A DNA stretch of 64,000 nt from UBA8337 sp965221415 (GCA_965221415.1 OZ244887.1:620001-684000), one strand, 5' to 3'. Positions 16,343-26,441 are shown, counted from the stretch's first letter. Notes: a model not told the origin generated them from the letters alone. Translations and numbers: made by a program.

Positions 16343-17503
16343 CTAACGGGGGGTGTTTTTAAAAGGTGTGTGATTGCTCAGGGCAACGATATCATTGTCC
16401 ACATATTGACGCTCACTTTCAAGGTAATCTCCAACGGCTTGGCGTAATCCTTCATGGGCGATGTGGTGCGCCGAATATGTGTGATGCGGCGCATATCCCC
16501 GCGCCAGCTTGTGAGCTCCTTGCGCACCCGCTTCGACGCGTTTCAGACCGTTGGCGATGGCAAAATCAATGGCTTGGTAATAACACAGCTCGAAATGCAA
16601 AAAGGGATGGTCTTCGATGCACCCCCAATTGCGCCCGAACAGCGTATCGCCGCCGATGAAATTCAGCGCACCCGCAATATATTGACCCTCGCGGCGTGCC
16701 ATCACCAGCAAGATATCCTCGGGCATGGTTTCGTGAATATGGGCGAAGAAATCGCGCGTGAGATAGGGCGTTCCCCATTTGCGATGACCAGTGTCGATGT
16801 AAAAATGAAAAAACGCATCCCAATGCGCCGTCGTGAGGTCGTCGCCCGTCACCCAGTCGACCTCGATACCGTTTTCTAACGCTTTGGCGCGTTCTTTGCG
16901 TAGGTTTTTGCGCTTGCGCGAGGCTAACGCATCGAGAAAAGCATCGAAATCGGCATAGTTGTCGTTTTGCCAATGAAACTGTTGGTCTGTGCGTTGCAAA
17001 AACCCCTGTGCGCCGAGCTTTTCCCAATCGTCTTTGGGCAGAAAGTTAATATGCAAAGACGACGCTTCGAGCTTGTCTAGCAGCGTCAGGGCGGCGGCGA
17101 GTAATTGTGTTTCATGCTCGGCTGATGTGGCCAATAAGCGTCGCCCCGAGGCGGGCGTAAAGGGTATGGCAGCCAGCAGCTTGGGGTAATATTGCCCCCC
17201 CGCACGGTGAAACGCATCGGCCCAGCCATAATCAAAAATATATTCGCCTTGGCTGTGGTTTTTAAGATAAAGCGGCATCACGCCGAGCGTCGCCCTTTGC
17301 ATGTCCTCCAGTATAATATGTTGCCCAAGCCAGCCTGTGTGCGCGTTTGCTGACCCGCTTTCCTCGAGCGCATGCAAAAAAGCGTGGCGCAAAAATGGAT
17401 TATAAACCGCCCCCTCTGGATTAGCGCAAGCATCCCAATCGGCGGCGTCGATGGACGCAAGACTGGTAATAACGCGAGCCTGAACTGAAGGGGTGTCGTT
17501 CAT
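16343..17503 (-). CDS. GNAT / FemAB-like N-acyltransferase (DUF482-type)
   Basis: A 386-residue protein of the peptidogalycan biosynthesis/FemAB-like group with an acyl-CoA N-acyltransferase fold. Indicators: start with SLASIDAADWDACANPEGAV, HTGWLGQHI, FDYGWADAFHRAGGQYYPKL, RKRKNLRKERAKALENGIEV and the ending EAGAQGAHKLARGYAPHHTYSAH. Acceptor unknown. Overlaps the RidA-like gene by 4 bp. Confidence 0.88.
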   Translation of the reverse strand: MNDTPSVQARVITSLASIDAADWDACANPEGAVYNPFLRHAFLHALEESGSANAHTGWLGQHIILEDMQRATLGVMPLYLKNHSQGEYIFDYGWADAFHRAGGQYYPKLLAAIPFTPASGRRLLATSAEHETQLLAAALTLLDKLEASSLHINFLPKDDWEKLGAQGFLQRTDQQFHWQNDNYADFDAFLDALASRKRKNLRKERAKALENGIEVDWVTGDDLTTAHWDAFFHFYIDTGHRKWGTPYLTRDFFAHIHETMPEDILLVMARREGQYIAGALNFIGGDTLFGRNWGCIEDHPFLHFELCYYQAIDFAIANGLKRVEAGAQGAHKLARGYAPHHTYSAHHIAHEGLRQAVGDYLESERQYVDNDIVALSNHTPFKNTPR

Positions 17504-17979
17504 ACAGCTTGGCCTTCTATCTCGACGACCGCGTCAATCTCGACCGCCCATCCCATCGGCAGAGCCGCCACACCGACAGCTGCGCGACTGTGCCTGCCGC
17601 GCTCACCAAACAGCGTGAACATCAAATCAGACGCACCGTTTATCACCGCAGGCTGGTGGGTGAAATCGGCGGTTGAGTTAACAAACCCGTTTAATTTAAC
17701 GACGCGTGTGAGGCGCGCGAAATCTCCATCGAGGGCGGTTTTGATATGGGCGACAATGTTCAGGCCGCACATTTGCGCGGCGCGATTGCCGTCTTCGATA
17801 TCTAGCTCATTGCCTAATTGACCGGTCACCGCCACGCCGCTTGCACCGATGGGGCCTTGGCCTGAAATCATCAATAGCGCGCCGCTTTGAACGTAAGGCA
17901 CATAGGCACCAAGGGGCGCGCGTGGCGCGGGCAATATCAGCCCTTGGGCTTCAAGAATTAAATCGACATCATTGCTCAT
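17500..17979 (-). CDS. RidA/YjgF-family protein
   Basis: 159 residues; the family includes 2-iminopropanoate deaminases and related enzymes. Seen: LMISGQGPIGASG, LNIVAHIKTALDGDFARLTRVVKLNGFVNS (split for length), and VGVAALPMGWAVEIDAVVEIE, with the conserved Arg in GRHSRAAVG. I chose ATG 17979 because the upstream extension is proline/threonine-rich and overlaps dinB. It forms a likely operon with the FemAB-like and HIT genes. Confidence 0.87.
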   Translation of the reverse strand: MSNDVDLILEAQGLILPAPRAPLGAYVPYVQSGALLMISGQGPIGASGVAVTGQLGNELDIEDGNRAAQMCGLNIVAHIKTALDGDFARLTRVVKLNGFVNSTADFTHQPAVINGASDLMFTLFGERGRHSRAAVGVAALPMGWAVEIDAVVEIEGQAV

Positions 17980-18010
17980 ATCTACCTCGTATTTATAGGT
18001 TAGCGCAGAT

Positions 18011-19276
18011 TTAAAGGCTACGACCACGCTTAATCGCATCGCGGCCAAATTTATCACGCAGAGCGTCGACAGCTTGCTCGGCGGCTTTGCGGCGGGTTTT
18101 GTCGGGGTCGGCGAGGTCGGTAGGGTCGGCGTGGGTTGCATCAATCAGTCCCGATACGCCAATCCCGATGAGGCGAAATTCGGTGTTGGGTTTTTCGGCA
18201 AGGAGTTGATGCAGCATTTGCCGCCCGACATCGAATATGACATCGGCGAGTTGCGTGGGGTCGGGCAGGGTGCGGCTGCGGCTCAGCGATGAGAGGCGGG
18301 TTGCTTTCATTTTCAGCACGACGGTTTTGCCCGCGACGTCTTTGGCTTTGCAGCGGTCGGCGGTGCGTTCGCTTAATCGCCAGAGATGCTTTTCGAGCAT
18401 TTTGACGTCCGATAAATCTTCCTCAAAAGTGGTTTCGCTGGAGATTGATTTGGCGGCGGCGCGTGGGGTAATTTTGCGATAGTCCAAACCTTTGGAGAGC
18501 CGCGCCAGTCGCAGGCCGATACTGCCATAGCGGCGTGCGAGGTCGGCCTCGTCCATTTTTTGTAGCTGTGCGACATGGCGGATGCCATCGCGCGTTAGTT
18601 GCGCTTGCAGGGTTTTGCCGACGCCCCAAATCGCGCTGACGGGTAATGTCGCCAGAAAGGGGAGCGTATCTTCTTCGCCAATCACCGAAAACCCGCGCGG
18701 CTTGTCGAGGTCGGAGGCTAATTTGGCGAGAAACTTATTATGGCTCAGCCCGACGGACACGGTGATGCCAATTTCCGCCTCGATGCGCTTGACCATTTGC
18801 ATCAGGCTGAAAACGGGTGGGCCGCCATGCAGACGTTCCGTGCCGCGCAAATCCATGAAAGCTTCGTCGATTGATAGCGGTTCGACCAAGGGTGTGAGTT
18901 GCTGCATCATGGTGCGCACGTCGCGTCCCACACGGGCATATTTTTCTATATCAGGCTTGATAATCACCGCATCGGGACAGGCTTTGGTCGCCTGAAACAT
19001 CGGCATGGCCGAATGAACCCCTTGGATGCGTGCGACATAGCAGCAGGTCGATACGACACCGCGTCGCCCGCCGCCGATAATCACTGGCTTGTCGATAAGC
19101 GATGGATCATCGCGCTTTTCGATGGCGGCGAAAAACGCGTCGCAATCTAGATGCGCCACGCCGAGCGAAGTTAATTCTTTGTGTTTGAGCAAACGCGGCG
19201 AGGCACATGACGGGCAGCGTTGGATGTGCGATGGCAGGGTTTCGAGGTGCAGACAATCGCGACACAGCGTCGCCAT
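18011..19276 (-). CDS. dinB: DNA polymerase IV with N-terminal zinc ribbon
   Basis: Y-family translesion polymerase. 421 residues from the ATG at 19276: an N-terminal zinc ribbon (CRDCLHLE ... RCPSCASP), then the palm with DCDAFFAAIE and the catalytic SIDEAFMDL, fingers with ACPDAVI, HhH region (IWGVGKTLQAQL) and little finger. The zinc ribbon is a known alphaproteobacterial variant. An earlier in-frame ATG (19330) would overlap the HAD gene and is less likely. Confidence 0.93.
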   Translation of the reverse strand: MATLCRDCLHLETLPSHIQRCPSCASPRLLKHKELTSLGVAHLDCDAFFAAIEKRDDPSLIDKPVIIGGGRRGVVSTCCYVARIQGVHSAMPMFQATKACPDAVIIKPDIEKYARVGRDVRTMMQQLTPLVEPLSIDEAFMDLRGTERLHGGPPVFSLMQMVKRIEAEIGITVSVGLSHNKFLAKLASDLDKPRGFSVIGEEDTLPFLATLPVSAIWGVGKTLQAQLTRDGIRHVAQLQKMDEADLARRYGSIGLRLARLSKGLDYRKITPRAAAKSISSETTFEEDLSDVKMLEKHLWRLSERTADRCKAKDVAGKTVVLKMKATRLSSLSRSRTLPDPTQLADVIFDVGRQMLHQLLAEKPNTEFRLIGIGVSGLIDATHADPTDLADPDKTRRKAAEQAVDALRDKFGRDAIKRGRSL

Positions 19277-19286
19277 ATCGTCCGCA

Positions 19287-19949
19287 TTATCGGGAGGTGT
19301 GGTCGGTGATTTTCTCGGCGATAAAGTCATATGCCTCAGCCCAAACATCAATGCGTGCGGTCGCGCCTTTGGCTTTGTCAATGAGCTTTGCCAGACGCGG
19401 GTCAGCGACAAAGTGGATGCAGGTTACATTTGGTGCATGTTCTGCCACTGAGTCAATATTGTGGGGTATATCGTCGAGGAAGAAAACCGGCGCGTCAACT
19501 TTTTCGGTGAGCCATTTGACGGCAGGACCTTTCACGCCCGAATTGACCACGACGGGATAATCGATGCCATGGCCTTTGAGATTGTCGATGCGCGCGTCGC
19601 GATGCGCGGCGGGCAAATTGGTCAGCACAATAATCTGCGCTTGTGCCGAAAGCTGCGCAAGGCTATCGGCTGCCCCCTCGGTGGCTTCGATATGGGCTGT
19701 CTCGGTGGCGAAAAAATCATCAATCAGTGTTGGTATTTTGACCGCCTCATTGGTTTCGCGCGATTTAATATTGTCGCTCAGCCCGTAGCTGTCGAGGTCA
19801 ATCCACAAGCCGAGACTTTCCAGATAGGTCTCAAGCCGTTGCATAAATTTCAGCAAGACTTCATCCGCATCGGTAATGATGAGGGGGCGCGTCGCATCTA
19901 AGGTGAGCGCGTTTAACTGGGTCATGGTTTCGGGCGTGATGTCACTCAT
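19287..19949 (-). CDS. HAD-superfamily hydrolase
   Basis: 220 residues. HAD motif I appears as ITDADEVLL, motif II as IVLTNLP, the motif III lysine may be in SGVKGPAVKWL, and motif IV is FLDDIPHN. Likely a phosphatase; substrate unknown. Start at ATG 19949, 4 bp into the end of the DUF3572 gene region, suggesting coupling. Confidence 0.85.
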   Translation of the reverse strand: MSDITPETMTQLNALTLDATRPLIITDADEVLLKFMQRLETYLESLGLWIDLDSYGLSDNIKSRETNEAVKIPTLIDDFFATETAHIEATEGAADSLAQLSAQAQIIVLTNLPAAHRDARIDNLKGHGIDYPVVVNSGVKGPAVKWLTEKVDAPVFFLDDIPHNIDSVAEHAPNVTCIHFVADPRLAKLIDKAKGATARIDVWAEAYDFIAEKITDHTSR

Positions 19950-19950
19950 T

Positions 19951-20229
19951 TTATGTCCAATGGGGAAGCGCGCCGCCGGGCAGGGCAGCACGTGCTTGCG
20001 CGGGTGCGTCGGGGGGAATGTCATGCGCTTCGCAGAATTCGGTTAACAAGGCTTCGTCATATAAAAAGAACTCTAAAATGCCGGCCAGCATTTCGGGGTC
20101 AGAGGCACGCGCGCGCATATCGTCGGGGGCGATGCCCGACACCGCCGAAAACCGTTCCATCATCTCGTCCAATCCGACGAGATAGGCCATGGCTTTTAGC
20201 GCGAGAATTTCTGCTTCGTCTTTGTGCAT
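19951..20229 (-). CDS. DUF3572-family protein
   Basis: A 92-residue acidic protein: MHKDEAEILALKAMAYL, ERFSAVSGI, ILEFFLYDEALLTEFC. This family is found in alphaproteobacteria and has no known function. ATG 20229 chosen: the upstream frame runs through the rpmG terminator. Confidence 0.82.
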   Translation of the reverse strand: MHKDEAEILALKAMAYLVGLDEMMERFSAVSGIAPDDMRARASDPEMLAGILEFFLYDEALLTEFCEAHDIPPDAPAQARAALPGGALPHWT

Positions 20230-20247
20230 TGGGTTTCGCCTCTTACT

Positions 20248-20275
20248 AAAAAGGCGCCCGCATGGACGCCTTTTG
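20248..20275 (-). terminator. Rho-independent terminator after rpmG
   Basis: On the minus strand AAAAGGCG (20267-20274) pairs with CGCCTTTT (20249-20256) around a ten-base loop and runs into a T stretch. It lies 20 bp past the rpmG stop and before the DUF3572 start. Confidence 0.85.
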
Positions 20276-20295
20276 AAAACAGCTATCAAGGTTGC

Positions 20296-20463
20296 TTACT
20301 TGATTTTGTTTTCCTTAAACTCGACATGCTTGCGCACGATGGGGTCGTATTTTTTGACGACCATTTTATCGGTCATCGTGCGGGCGTTCTTTTTGGTTAC
20401 ATAATAAAAACCAGTGCCAGCAGTGCTTTCCAGTTTGATTTTGACAGTCGTTGGTTTGGCCAT
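20296..20463 (-). CDS. rpmG: 50S ribosomal protein L33
   Basis: Fifty-five residues beginning MAKPTTVKIKLESTAGTGFY and ending VRKHVEFKENKIK, the standard proteobacterial L33 without a zinc ribbon (no CxxC). Too short for a 60-residue ORF cut-off but unmistakable. It has its own terminator downstream. Confidence 0.97.
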   Translation of the reverse strand: MAKPTTVKIKLESTAGTGFYYVTKKNARTMTDKMVVKKYDPIVRKHVEFKENKIK

Positions 20464-20532
20464 CGTGCAAATCCTTAAAGTTTCGGTGTGGCGGTGAAAA
20501 TAGGCACTTTCGGCCTAAAGTCAACCGTTAAG

Positions 20533-21279
20533 CTAGAGATTGGTGATAAGGGAGTTGCCGCGCACAAATCGCACATAAGGCGCGGGCGCTTTTAATTGCT
20601 TGGCGTGGTCAAGCTGCATGCGCTTTTCAATCATGTCGATGACCATGCGCGTGATGGCGGGCACGTCTAATTGGCGCGCCTCGGTTAGGGTGAGCCAATG
20701 CAAATCGAGCAATTCGCCGCTGGCCTTGTCCATTTTTTCGGGGTCGGTGTGAATAAAATCGTCATACACCATGAAAAACCGCGTATCGAAACGCCGCGAG
20801 CGATATGTCGGGGTGACGGCGCGGGCGATGAAATCCATTTTGTCCAATGGCGGTTCAACGCCGTGTGCGAAATAGCTCTGCCAGATAGCACTCGACGAGG
20901 TGAGGTGTTTTTTTGTGGGGCGGCCAATAATCAGGCCGGTCTCTTCGTAGGTTTCACGAATGGCGGCGAGCGCTAAGCCGCGAAGCTTATTGTCCGATAC
21001 TGATTTTCGGGTTTCGGCACGTAATCGTGCCATGACGGGGGCGGGTAGGCTTTTTGGCACGCGCACGCGTTGGTCAATCAAATCGAGCCGTCCGCCCGGA
21101 AAGACAAATTTATTCGGCATAAACTTATGCGATGCGGCGCGTTTGCCCATCAGGATTTTGCGCTGACGGTTTTCCTGACGCACGACAATCAGCGTTGCGG
21201 CATCGCGCGGTGTCACGGCTTTTGCGTTTTCTTCGCGATATTCGCCCGCCCCGCCCGGTGTTCCTTGAAGTTTAGCCAT
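20533..21279 (-). CDS. NUDIX hydrolase with inserted Nudix box
   Basis: 248 residues. The Nudix fold is shown by FVFPGGRLD and RETYEETGLIIG; about 35 residues (VPKSLPAPVMARLRAETRK region) separate the two halves that are adjacent in the canonical box, as in NUDT7/NUDT19-like enzymes. Substrate unknown, perhaps CoA-type or another nucleotide diphosphate derivative. Start at ATG 21279, overlapping the DUF983 stop by 8 bp. Confidence 0.86.
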   Translation of the reverse strand: MAKLQGTPGGAGEYREENAKAVTPRDAATLIVVRQENRQRKILMGKRAASHKFMPNKFVFPGGRLDLIDQRVRVPKSLPAPVMARLRAETRKSVSDNKLRGLALAAIRETYEETGLIIGRPTKKHLTSSSAIWQSYFAHGVEPPLDKMDFIARAVTPTYRSRRFDTRFFMVYDDFIHTDPEKMDKASGELLDLHWLTLTEARQLDVPAITRMVIDMIEKRMQLDHAKQLKAPAPYVRFVRGNSLITNL

Positions 21280-21658
21280 TTTTGTTTTCGCTTTCATTGG
21301 CAAATCCGTGTAATCGCAGCGCCCATTGCAAGCCGACAATCGCGCCTTTAACAACTGGCAGTGATAGCATAGAGACGATGACCGCGAGAACGCAGAACGC
21401 GACTATATGCACATAAATCGGCGGCGTATAAGCACGCTCAATGACCAGCGCAATCGGTATAATAATATGGCCAACGATGAGAATCGTAAAATAGGGCGGC
21501 GCATCGTCGGCTTCGTGGCCGCCAAGATGCAAACCGCAAGCGCTGCAATGGTCGTTTATTTTAAGATATTTGCGGAACAGCGTTTTTTCACCACATGACG
21601 GGCATCGAAATCGCATACCGCGCCACATGGCGGTGCTTTTGCTGCGGGGCTGATTCAT
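21272..21658 (-). CDS. DUF983-family membrane protein
   Basis: 128 residues: N-terminal zinc-ribbon cysteines (FRCPSCGEKT and HCSACGLHLGG), then two membrane helices (FTILIVGHIIIPIALVI and YVHIVAFCVLAVIVSML). The family is widespread in alphaproteobacteria and uncharacterised; it commonly follows rnr. Overlaps the rnr stop by 4 bp. Confidence 0.9.
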   Translation of the reverse strand: MNQPRSKSTAMWRGMRFRCPSCGEKTLFRKYLKINDHCSACGLHLGGHEADDAPPYFTILIVGHIIIPIALVIERAYTPPIYVHIVAFCVLAVIVSMLSLPVVKGAIVGLQWALRLHGFANESENKNG

Positions 21659-23889
21659 CGGCTGCGTCTCCGTTTGGGAGGGCGGCGACCTCCCTTATTG
21701 GTGCGTGTTGTGCGTTTTGCTTTTGCATCATAAGTGCCACCCTCAAGCAATGAAAACAAGAGGCCACCTTGCATCGGCGTGGCTTCGAGCAGTTTAACCT
21801 CAACCGCCTCGCCAAGTCGAAAAGTAAGGCCGCTTGTGCCGCCCGTCATATACATATTGCTTTCATCGGTAAAAAATCGCTCATCGCCAAGGCGCGAGAT
21901 TGGAATCAGACCTTCTGCGCCAGTGTCGTCGAGTGCAACAAATAAGCCCGCGCGCGAGACTCCCGAAATGCGCGCCGTGAAGCTATCGCCGATTTGTTTT
22001 GCCATATGGGCTGACATGTAGCGTTCGCTGGCGCTGCGTTCGGCAATCACCGCTTTGCGTTCGGTTTTAGAAACCCGTTCGGCGATGATATCGAGCTGTT
22101 CGGCTTCGCGTTCGGTTTGGCCATCGTCGCCGAGGTCAAGGGCGGCGATGAGGGCGCGGTGGATGGTTAAATCGGCATAGCGGCGAATGGGCGAGGTAAA
22201 ATGCGCGTAACGCCCCAGATTCAGCCCAAAATGGCCAAGATTATCGGTCGCATAAACGGCCTGTGCTTGCGAGCGCAAAACCGCCTCGGAGACGCTCGGG
22301 GCATGTGGGCCATCGCTGGCCTGTGCCATCAGACTGTTAAACAAATGCGGCAGCAATGTTTGTCCCAAATTGACCTTAATGCCGAGCGGGCGCAGGAAAT
22401 CGGCTAGGGCTTTGACGCGTTCCTCGGGCGGTGTGTCGTGGACGCGATAAATCAGGGCGCGTTTGTGTTTTTCTAGAGTTTCCGCCGCGCAGACATTGGC
22501 GCTGACCATCATTTCCTCAATCAATTTGTGCGCCTCGAGCGTCGGCGGCGTATAGATACGGCTAATCTGTCCGTTGTCGTCCATCTCGATGCGCCGTTCA
22601 GGGCGATTGATTTGCAAAGGCTGACGGGCATTTCGCGCCTGCGCCATCGCCTGATAGGCTTGCCATAAAGGCTGTAAAACAGAGGCGTTAATGGCGGTGA
22701 ATTCCGCCGCGCATTTGCCATCAAAGGCGGCTTGGGCTTGGGTATAACTCAGCTTGGCAACCGAGCGCATCATCCCGCGATAAAACTGGTGCGACTGCTT
22801 TTTGCCATCGGCGCTGATGGTCATGCGCACGGCGATGCAGGGGCGCGTTTCATTTTCACGCAATGAGCATAAATCGGTCGAGAGACGTTCGGGCAGCATC
22901 GGCACGACGCGGTCGGGCATATAGACCGAGTTGCACCGCTTGCGCGCCTCGACATCCATTTCGCTATTGGCGGCGACATAAGCGGCGACATCGGCAATCG
23001 CCACCCAGACGATATGCCCGTCAGGGTTTTGCGGGTCGGTATCGGGTTCGGCATAGACGGCATCGTCATGGTCGCGTGCGTCGGCCGGGTCGATGGTGAT
23101 GAACGCGATATGGGTTAAGTCGTCGCGGGATTTAAGCGACACTTCTTTCACGGCGTTGGCTTCGTCTAGCACTTCCGCAGGAAAATCTATGGGGATGCCT
23201 TGCTCGGCAATCGCGATAAGCGAAAACACGTGCGGGTCGTCGGCGTGACCAATATTCGCCTCCATGCGCGCGCGCTTTTTGCCCATACGCGGGGACGATA
23301 ATTTGGTGCAGGCCAGCACATCGCCGTCTTGCGCTTCGGTGTTGTCTTCTAGCTTATAATCATAACGCTCGCGGCGGTCGGTGGGGACGAGCCAAAGCCC
23401 GTCGGGACGTTCGCGCACAACGCCGATTATCTCGCGGGTTTCACCGCCAATCTTTCGGATGATGCGGGCGGTATATTTATATTTGCTTTTTTTGCGCAGC
23501 CGCGCCAATGCCGTGTCCCCGATAGATACGGGCGGGGCGGGGCGATGCCGCCTGTTTCGTGGCGCGTTGTCGTCGATTTCGATAATCGGGTCGTCGTCGC
23601 CGTCGAGCAGCGTGCCTTTAAGACGCGCGCGTGCCGTAAGTGAGCCATATTTAGTGCGCCCTGTAATGTGTATCACGCCGACGCTCGGCAATTCGTCCGC
23701 ACCGCGCAAGCCCCCCTTGCGGCTGCCGTCGAGCAATCCTTCGGCGCTCATTTCGCGCAGCATCCGTTTTAGCGGAATGCGGTCGTCGCCCTTAATGTTA
23801 AAAGCTTTGGCAATATCGCGCTTGGCGACTTTGCCGTCTTGTTCGGCGATGAATTTTAACACGTCATCGCGCGATGGCATATCGGCCAT
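21655..23889 (-). CDS. rnr: Ribonuclease R
   Basis: 3'-5' exoribonuclease of the RNB family. 744 residues: N-terminal winged-helix/cold-shock region, RNB catalytic domain with TIDPADARDHDDAVYAE (metal-binding aspartates) and ADLTIHRAL, a C-terminal S1 domain (FTARISGVSRAGLFVAL) and a basic tail (KGGRRPPKRRRSR). Stop of topA and start of rnr share base 23889. Confidence 0.96.
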   Translation of the reverse strand: MADMPSRDDVLKFIAEQDGKVAKRDIAKAFNIKGDDRIPLKRMLREMSAEGLLDGSRKGGLRGADELPSVGVIHITGRTKYGSLTARARLKGTLLDGDDDPIIEIDDNAPRNRRHRPAPPVSIGDTALARLRKKSKYKYTARIIRKIGGETREIIGVVRERPDGLWLVPTDRRERYDYKLEDNTEAQDGDVLACTKLSSPRMGKKRARMEANIGHADDPHVFSLIAIAEQGIPIDFPAEVLDEANAVKEVSLKSRDDLTHIAFITIDPADARDHDDAVYAEPDTDPQNPDGHIVWVAIADVAAYVAANSEMDVEARKRCNSVYMPDRVVPMLPERLSTDLCSLRENETRPCIAVRMTISADGKKQSHQFYRGMMRSVAKLSYTQAQAAFDGKCAAEFTAINASVLQPLWQAYQAMAQARNARQPLQINRPERRIEMDDNGQISRIYTPPTLEAHKLIEEMMVSANVCAAETLEKHKRALIYRVHDTPPEERVKALADFLRPLGIKVNLGQTLLPHLFNSLMAQASDGPHAPSVSEAVLRSQAQAVYATDNLGHFGLNLGRYAHFTSPIRRYADLTIHRALIAALDLGDDGQTEREAEQLDIIAERVSKTERKAVIAERSASERYMSAHMAKQIGDSFTARISGVSRAGLFVALDDTGAEGLIPISRLGDERFFTDESNMYMTGGTSGLTFRLGEAVEVKLLEATPMQGGLLFSLLEGGTYDAKAKRTTRTNKGGRRPPKRRRSR

Positions 23890-26441
23890 TAGGTACTCTT
23901 TTTCTTCTTGGCAGGTTTCTTGCGGGTGCGTTTGGCGGGGCCTTTGGCGATGCGCGCGGCAATCAGTTCAAGCCCACGTTCCAGCGTAATATCTTCTGGG
24001 TTCTCATCTTTAGGAATTGTCGCATTGATTTTGTCATATTTGACATAAGGGCCAAAGCGGCCATCAAGCACGCGCACGGGTTTCTGGTCGTCAGGGTGTT
24101 CACCCAATTCTTGAATGACACTGCCGCCTGTGCGTTGGGCAGGGCCTTTGGCTTTGCGCTCGGCAATCACCGTGACCGCGCGATTGACACCAATCTCGAA
24201 CACTTCGTCAGGGGTCTCAAGACTGGCCGATTGCTTACCCGCCTTCACATATGGCCCATAGCGACCAATATCGGCCATAATATCATCGCCCGTTTCGGGA
24301 TGCGTGCCGACCAATCGCGGCAGCGATAGCAGTTTTAAGGCGTATTCTAATTCGACTTGCTGAGGCGTTTTGCCTTTTGGAATACCCGCCCGTTTTGGCT
24401 TGTCTTCGGTTTCGCCCGTGTCGCCTAATTGAATGTAAGGGCCAAAGCGTCCATTTTTGACATGCACATCTAAGCCTGTTTCGGGGTCTTGCCCGAGAAT
24501 ACGCTCAATGTCGCCTTGCTCGGCTTGTTCGCCCGCAAACGGGCGCGTGAAGCGGCAATCAGGATAAAGTGTGCAGCCAACAAATGCGCCATAACGACCG
24601 GTTTTCAGGCTCAGCTGACCCTCGCCGCATTTCGGGCAAACGCGTGGGTCGCCATCGCCCGTGTCTTTGAAAATATGCTTGCCCAGCACCTCGTTCATTG
24701 TGTCGAGGATTTGCGTGTTGCGAATTTCCATCGTTGTTTCGACGGTGCGGTGGAAGTCTTCCCAGAACCGCGCCAGCACTTCTTTATAGCCAAGCGCGCC
24801 ATCGGATACTTTATCGAGGTCGGCTTCGAGACTGGCGGTGAAATCATATTCGACATAGCGGTCGAAGAAGTTTTCGAGAAATGCGATAACCAGTCGCCCT
24901 TTATCTTCTGGTATGAAGCGATTGCGATCCATCACCACATAATCGCGGTCGCGCAACACGCTCAGCACACTGGCATAGGTCGAGGGGCGACCAATGCCCA
25001 GTTCTTCCATGCGTTTGACCAAAGTTGCCTCGCTATAGCGGGGCGGCGGTTCGGTGAAATGCTGTTCGGGAGAAATCTTGGTCACGTCGAGCTTCTCGCC
25101 TTCGCTGACCTGCGGCAGGCGGGGGTCATCTTTTTCATCGGCTTCGTCGTCTTTGCCTTCTTCGTATAATTTCAAGAAACTGGCGAACGTAACCACTGTG
25201 CCCGTGGCGCGTAATCCAGTGTCGCCATCGGTGCTGGTAATGGTGATGGTGGTGCGCTGCACGCGCGCATTTTCCATTTGCGAGGCCATGGTGCGCTTCC
25301 AGATAAGCGCATAAAGCTTGGCTTGGTCGGCATCCAGCGAACGGCTTACATGTTCAGGGCGACGCGCCAGACTTGTTGGTCGAATAGCTTCGTGCGCTTC
25401 TTGCGCGTTGGCTGCTTTGGTTTCGTAAATGCGGGGGCTGTCGGGCAGATAGTCGCCGCCGAAATCTTCCAGAATAATATCGCGTGTCTCGGCGATGGCT
25501 TCGGGCGCGACTTGTGTGCCATCCGTCCGCATATAGGTAATCAGGCCGGTTTCTTCGCCATCAATGCTGATGCCTTGGTAAAGCAATTGCGCGATTTGCA
25601 TGGTGCGCTTGGCATTAAACCCAAGCTTACGGCTGGCTTCTTGTTGCAGCGTCGATGTGGTGAACGGGGCGGCGGGTTTTCTTTGGCCGGGCTTGCTTTC
25701 GACTTTCTCAACGGTGAACTCAGCCGCTTCGATGGCGGCTTGTGCGGCGTGGGCGGCGTCTTCATTGTGTAATGAAAACTTGTCGAGCTTTTCGCCTTTA
25801 TGGATAGCCAGTCGTGTGGGTAGCGCGTCGCCTTTGGCGGTTTTGAAATCTGTATCGACCGACCAATATTCGCGCGGGTTGAACGCTTCGATTTCTAACT
25901 CGCGTTGACAGATGAGGCGCAGGGCGACTGATTGCACGCGCCCTGCTGAGCGTGCGCCCGGCAGTTTGCGCCAAAGAACAGGTGACAGATTAAACCCGAC
26001 CAGATAATCCAGTGCGCGACGTGCCAGATAGGCATTGACCAGTTTTTCGTCGAGTTGGCGCGGATTGGCCATCGCATCGAGGACGGATTTTTTGGTGATG
26101 GCGTTAAACACGACGCGGCGGACGGGCTTATCGCCGAGGACTTTCTTATTGCGTAAGACTTCTAAGACATGCCAGCTAATGGCTTCGCCTTCGCGGTCGG
26201 GGTCGGTGGCCAGCACGAGGCTGTCGGCAGTTTTGACCGCTTTGGCAATATCGCTAAGACGTTTTTTTGCATCGCCTTGTTCTTCCCACGACATAGCGAA
26301 GTCATTATCGGGGTCAACCGAGCCGTTTCGCTCTGGCAGGTCGCGCACGTGTCCGACCGAGGCGAGGACGAGATAATCCTTGCCAAGATATTTGTTGATG
26401 GTTTTCGCCTTGGCTGGCGATTCAACAATAACAACTTCCAT
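23889..26441 (-). CDS. topA: DNA topoisomerase I
   Basis: Type IA topoisomerase. 850 residues: TOPRIM (VIVESPAKAKTI, LATDPDREGEAISWH), active-site Tyr in GLITYMRTDGT, one zinc ribbon (CPKCGEGQL ... GCTLYPDCRF), then three C-terminal repeats containing GRFGPYIQLG, GRYGPYVKAG and GRFGPYVKYD, and a Lys-rich tail. This C-terminal layout is usual in alphaproteobacteria. Confidence 0.97.
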   Translation of the reverse strand: MEVVIVESPAKAKTINKYLGKDYLVLASVGHVRDLPERNGSVDPDNDFAMSWEEQGDAKKRLSDIAKAVKTADSLVLATDPDREGEAISWHVLEVLRNKKVLGDKPVRRVVFNAITKKSVLDAMANPRQLDEKLVNAYLARRALDYLVGFNLSPVLWRKLPGARSAGRVQSVALRLICQRELEIEAFNPREYWSVDTDFKTAKGDALPTRLAIHKGEKLDKFSLHNEDAAHAAQAAIEAAEFTVEKVESKPGQRKPAAPFTTSTLQQEASRKLGFNAKRTMQIAQLLYQGISIDGEETGLITYMRTDGTQVAPEAIAETRDIILEDFGGDYLPDSPRIYETKAANAQEAHEAIRPTSLARRPEHVSRSLDADQAKLYALIWKRTMASQMENARVQRTTITITSTDGDTGLRATGTVVTFASFLKLYEEGKDDEADEKDDPRLPQVSEGEKLDVTKISPEQHFTEPPPRYSEATLVKRMEELGIGRPSTYASVLSVLRDRDYVVMDRNRFIPEDKGRLVIAFLENFFDRYVEYDFTASLEADLDKVSDGALGYKEVLARFWEDFHRTVETTMEIRNTQILDTMNEVLGKHIFKDTGDGDPRVCPKCGEGQLSLKTGRYGAFVGCTLYPDCRFTRPFAGEQAEQGDIERILGQDPETGLDVHVKNGRFGPYIQLGDTGETEDKPKRAGIPKGKTPQQVELEYALKLLSLPRLVGTHPETGDDIMADIGRYGPYVKAGKQSASLETPDEVFEIGVNRAVTVIAERKAKGPAQRTGGSVIQELGEHPDDQKPVRVLDGRFGPYVKYDKINATIPKDENPEDITLERGLELIAARIAKGPAKRTRKKPAKKKKST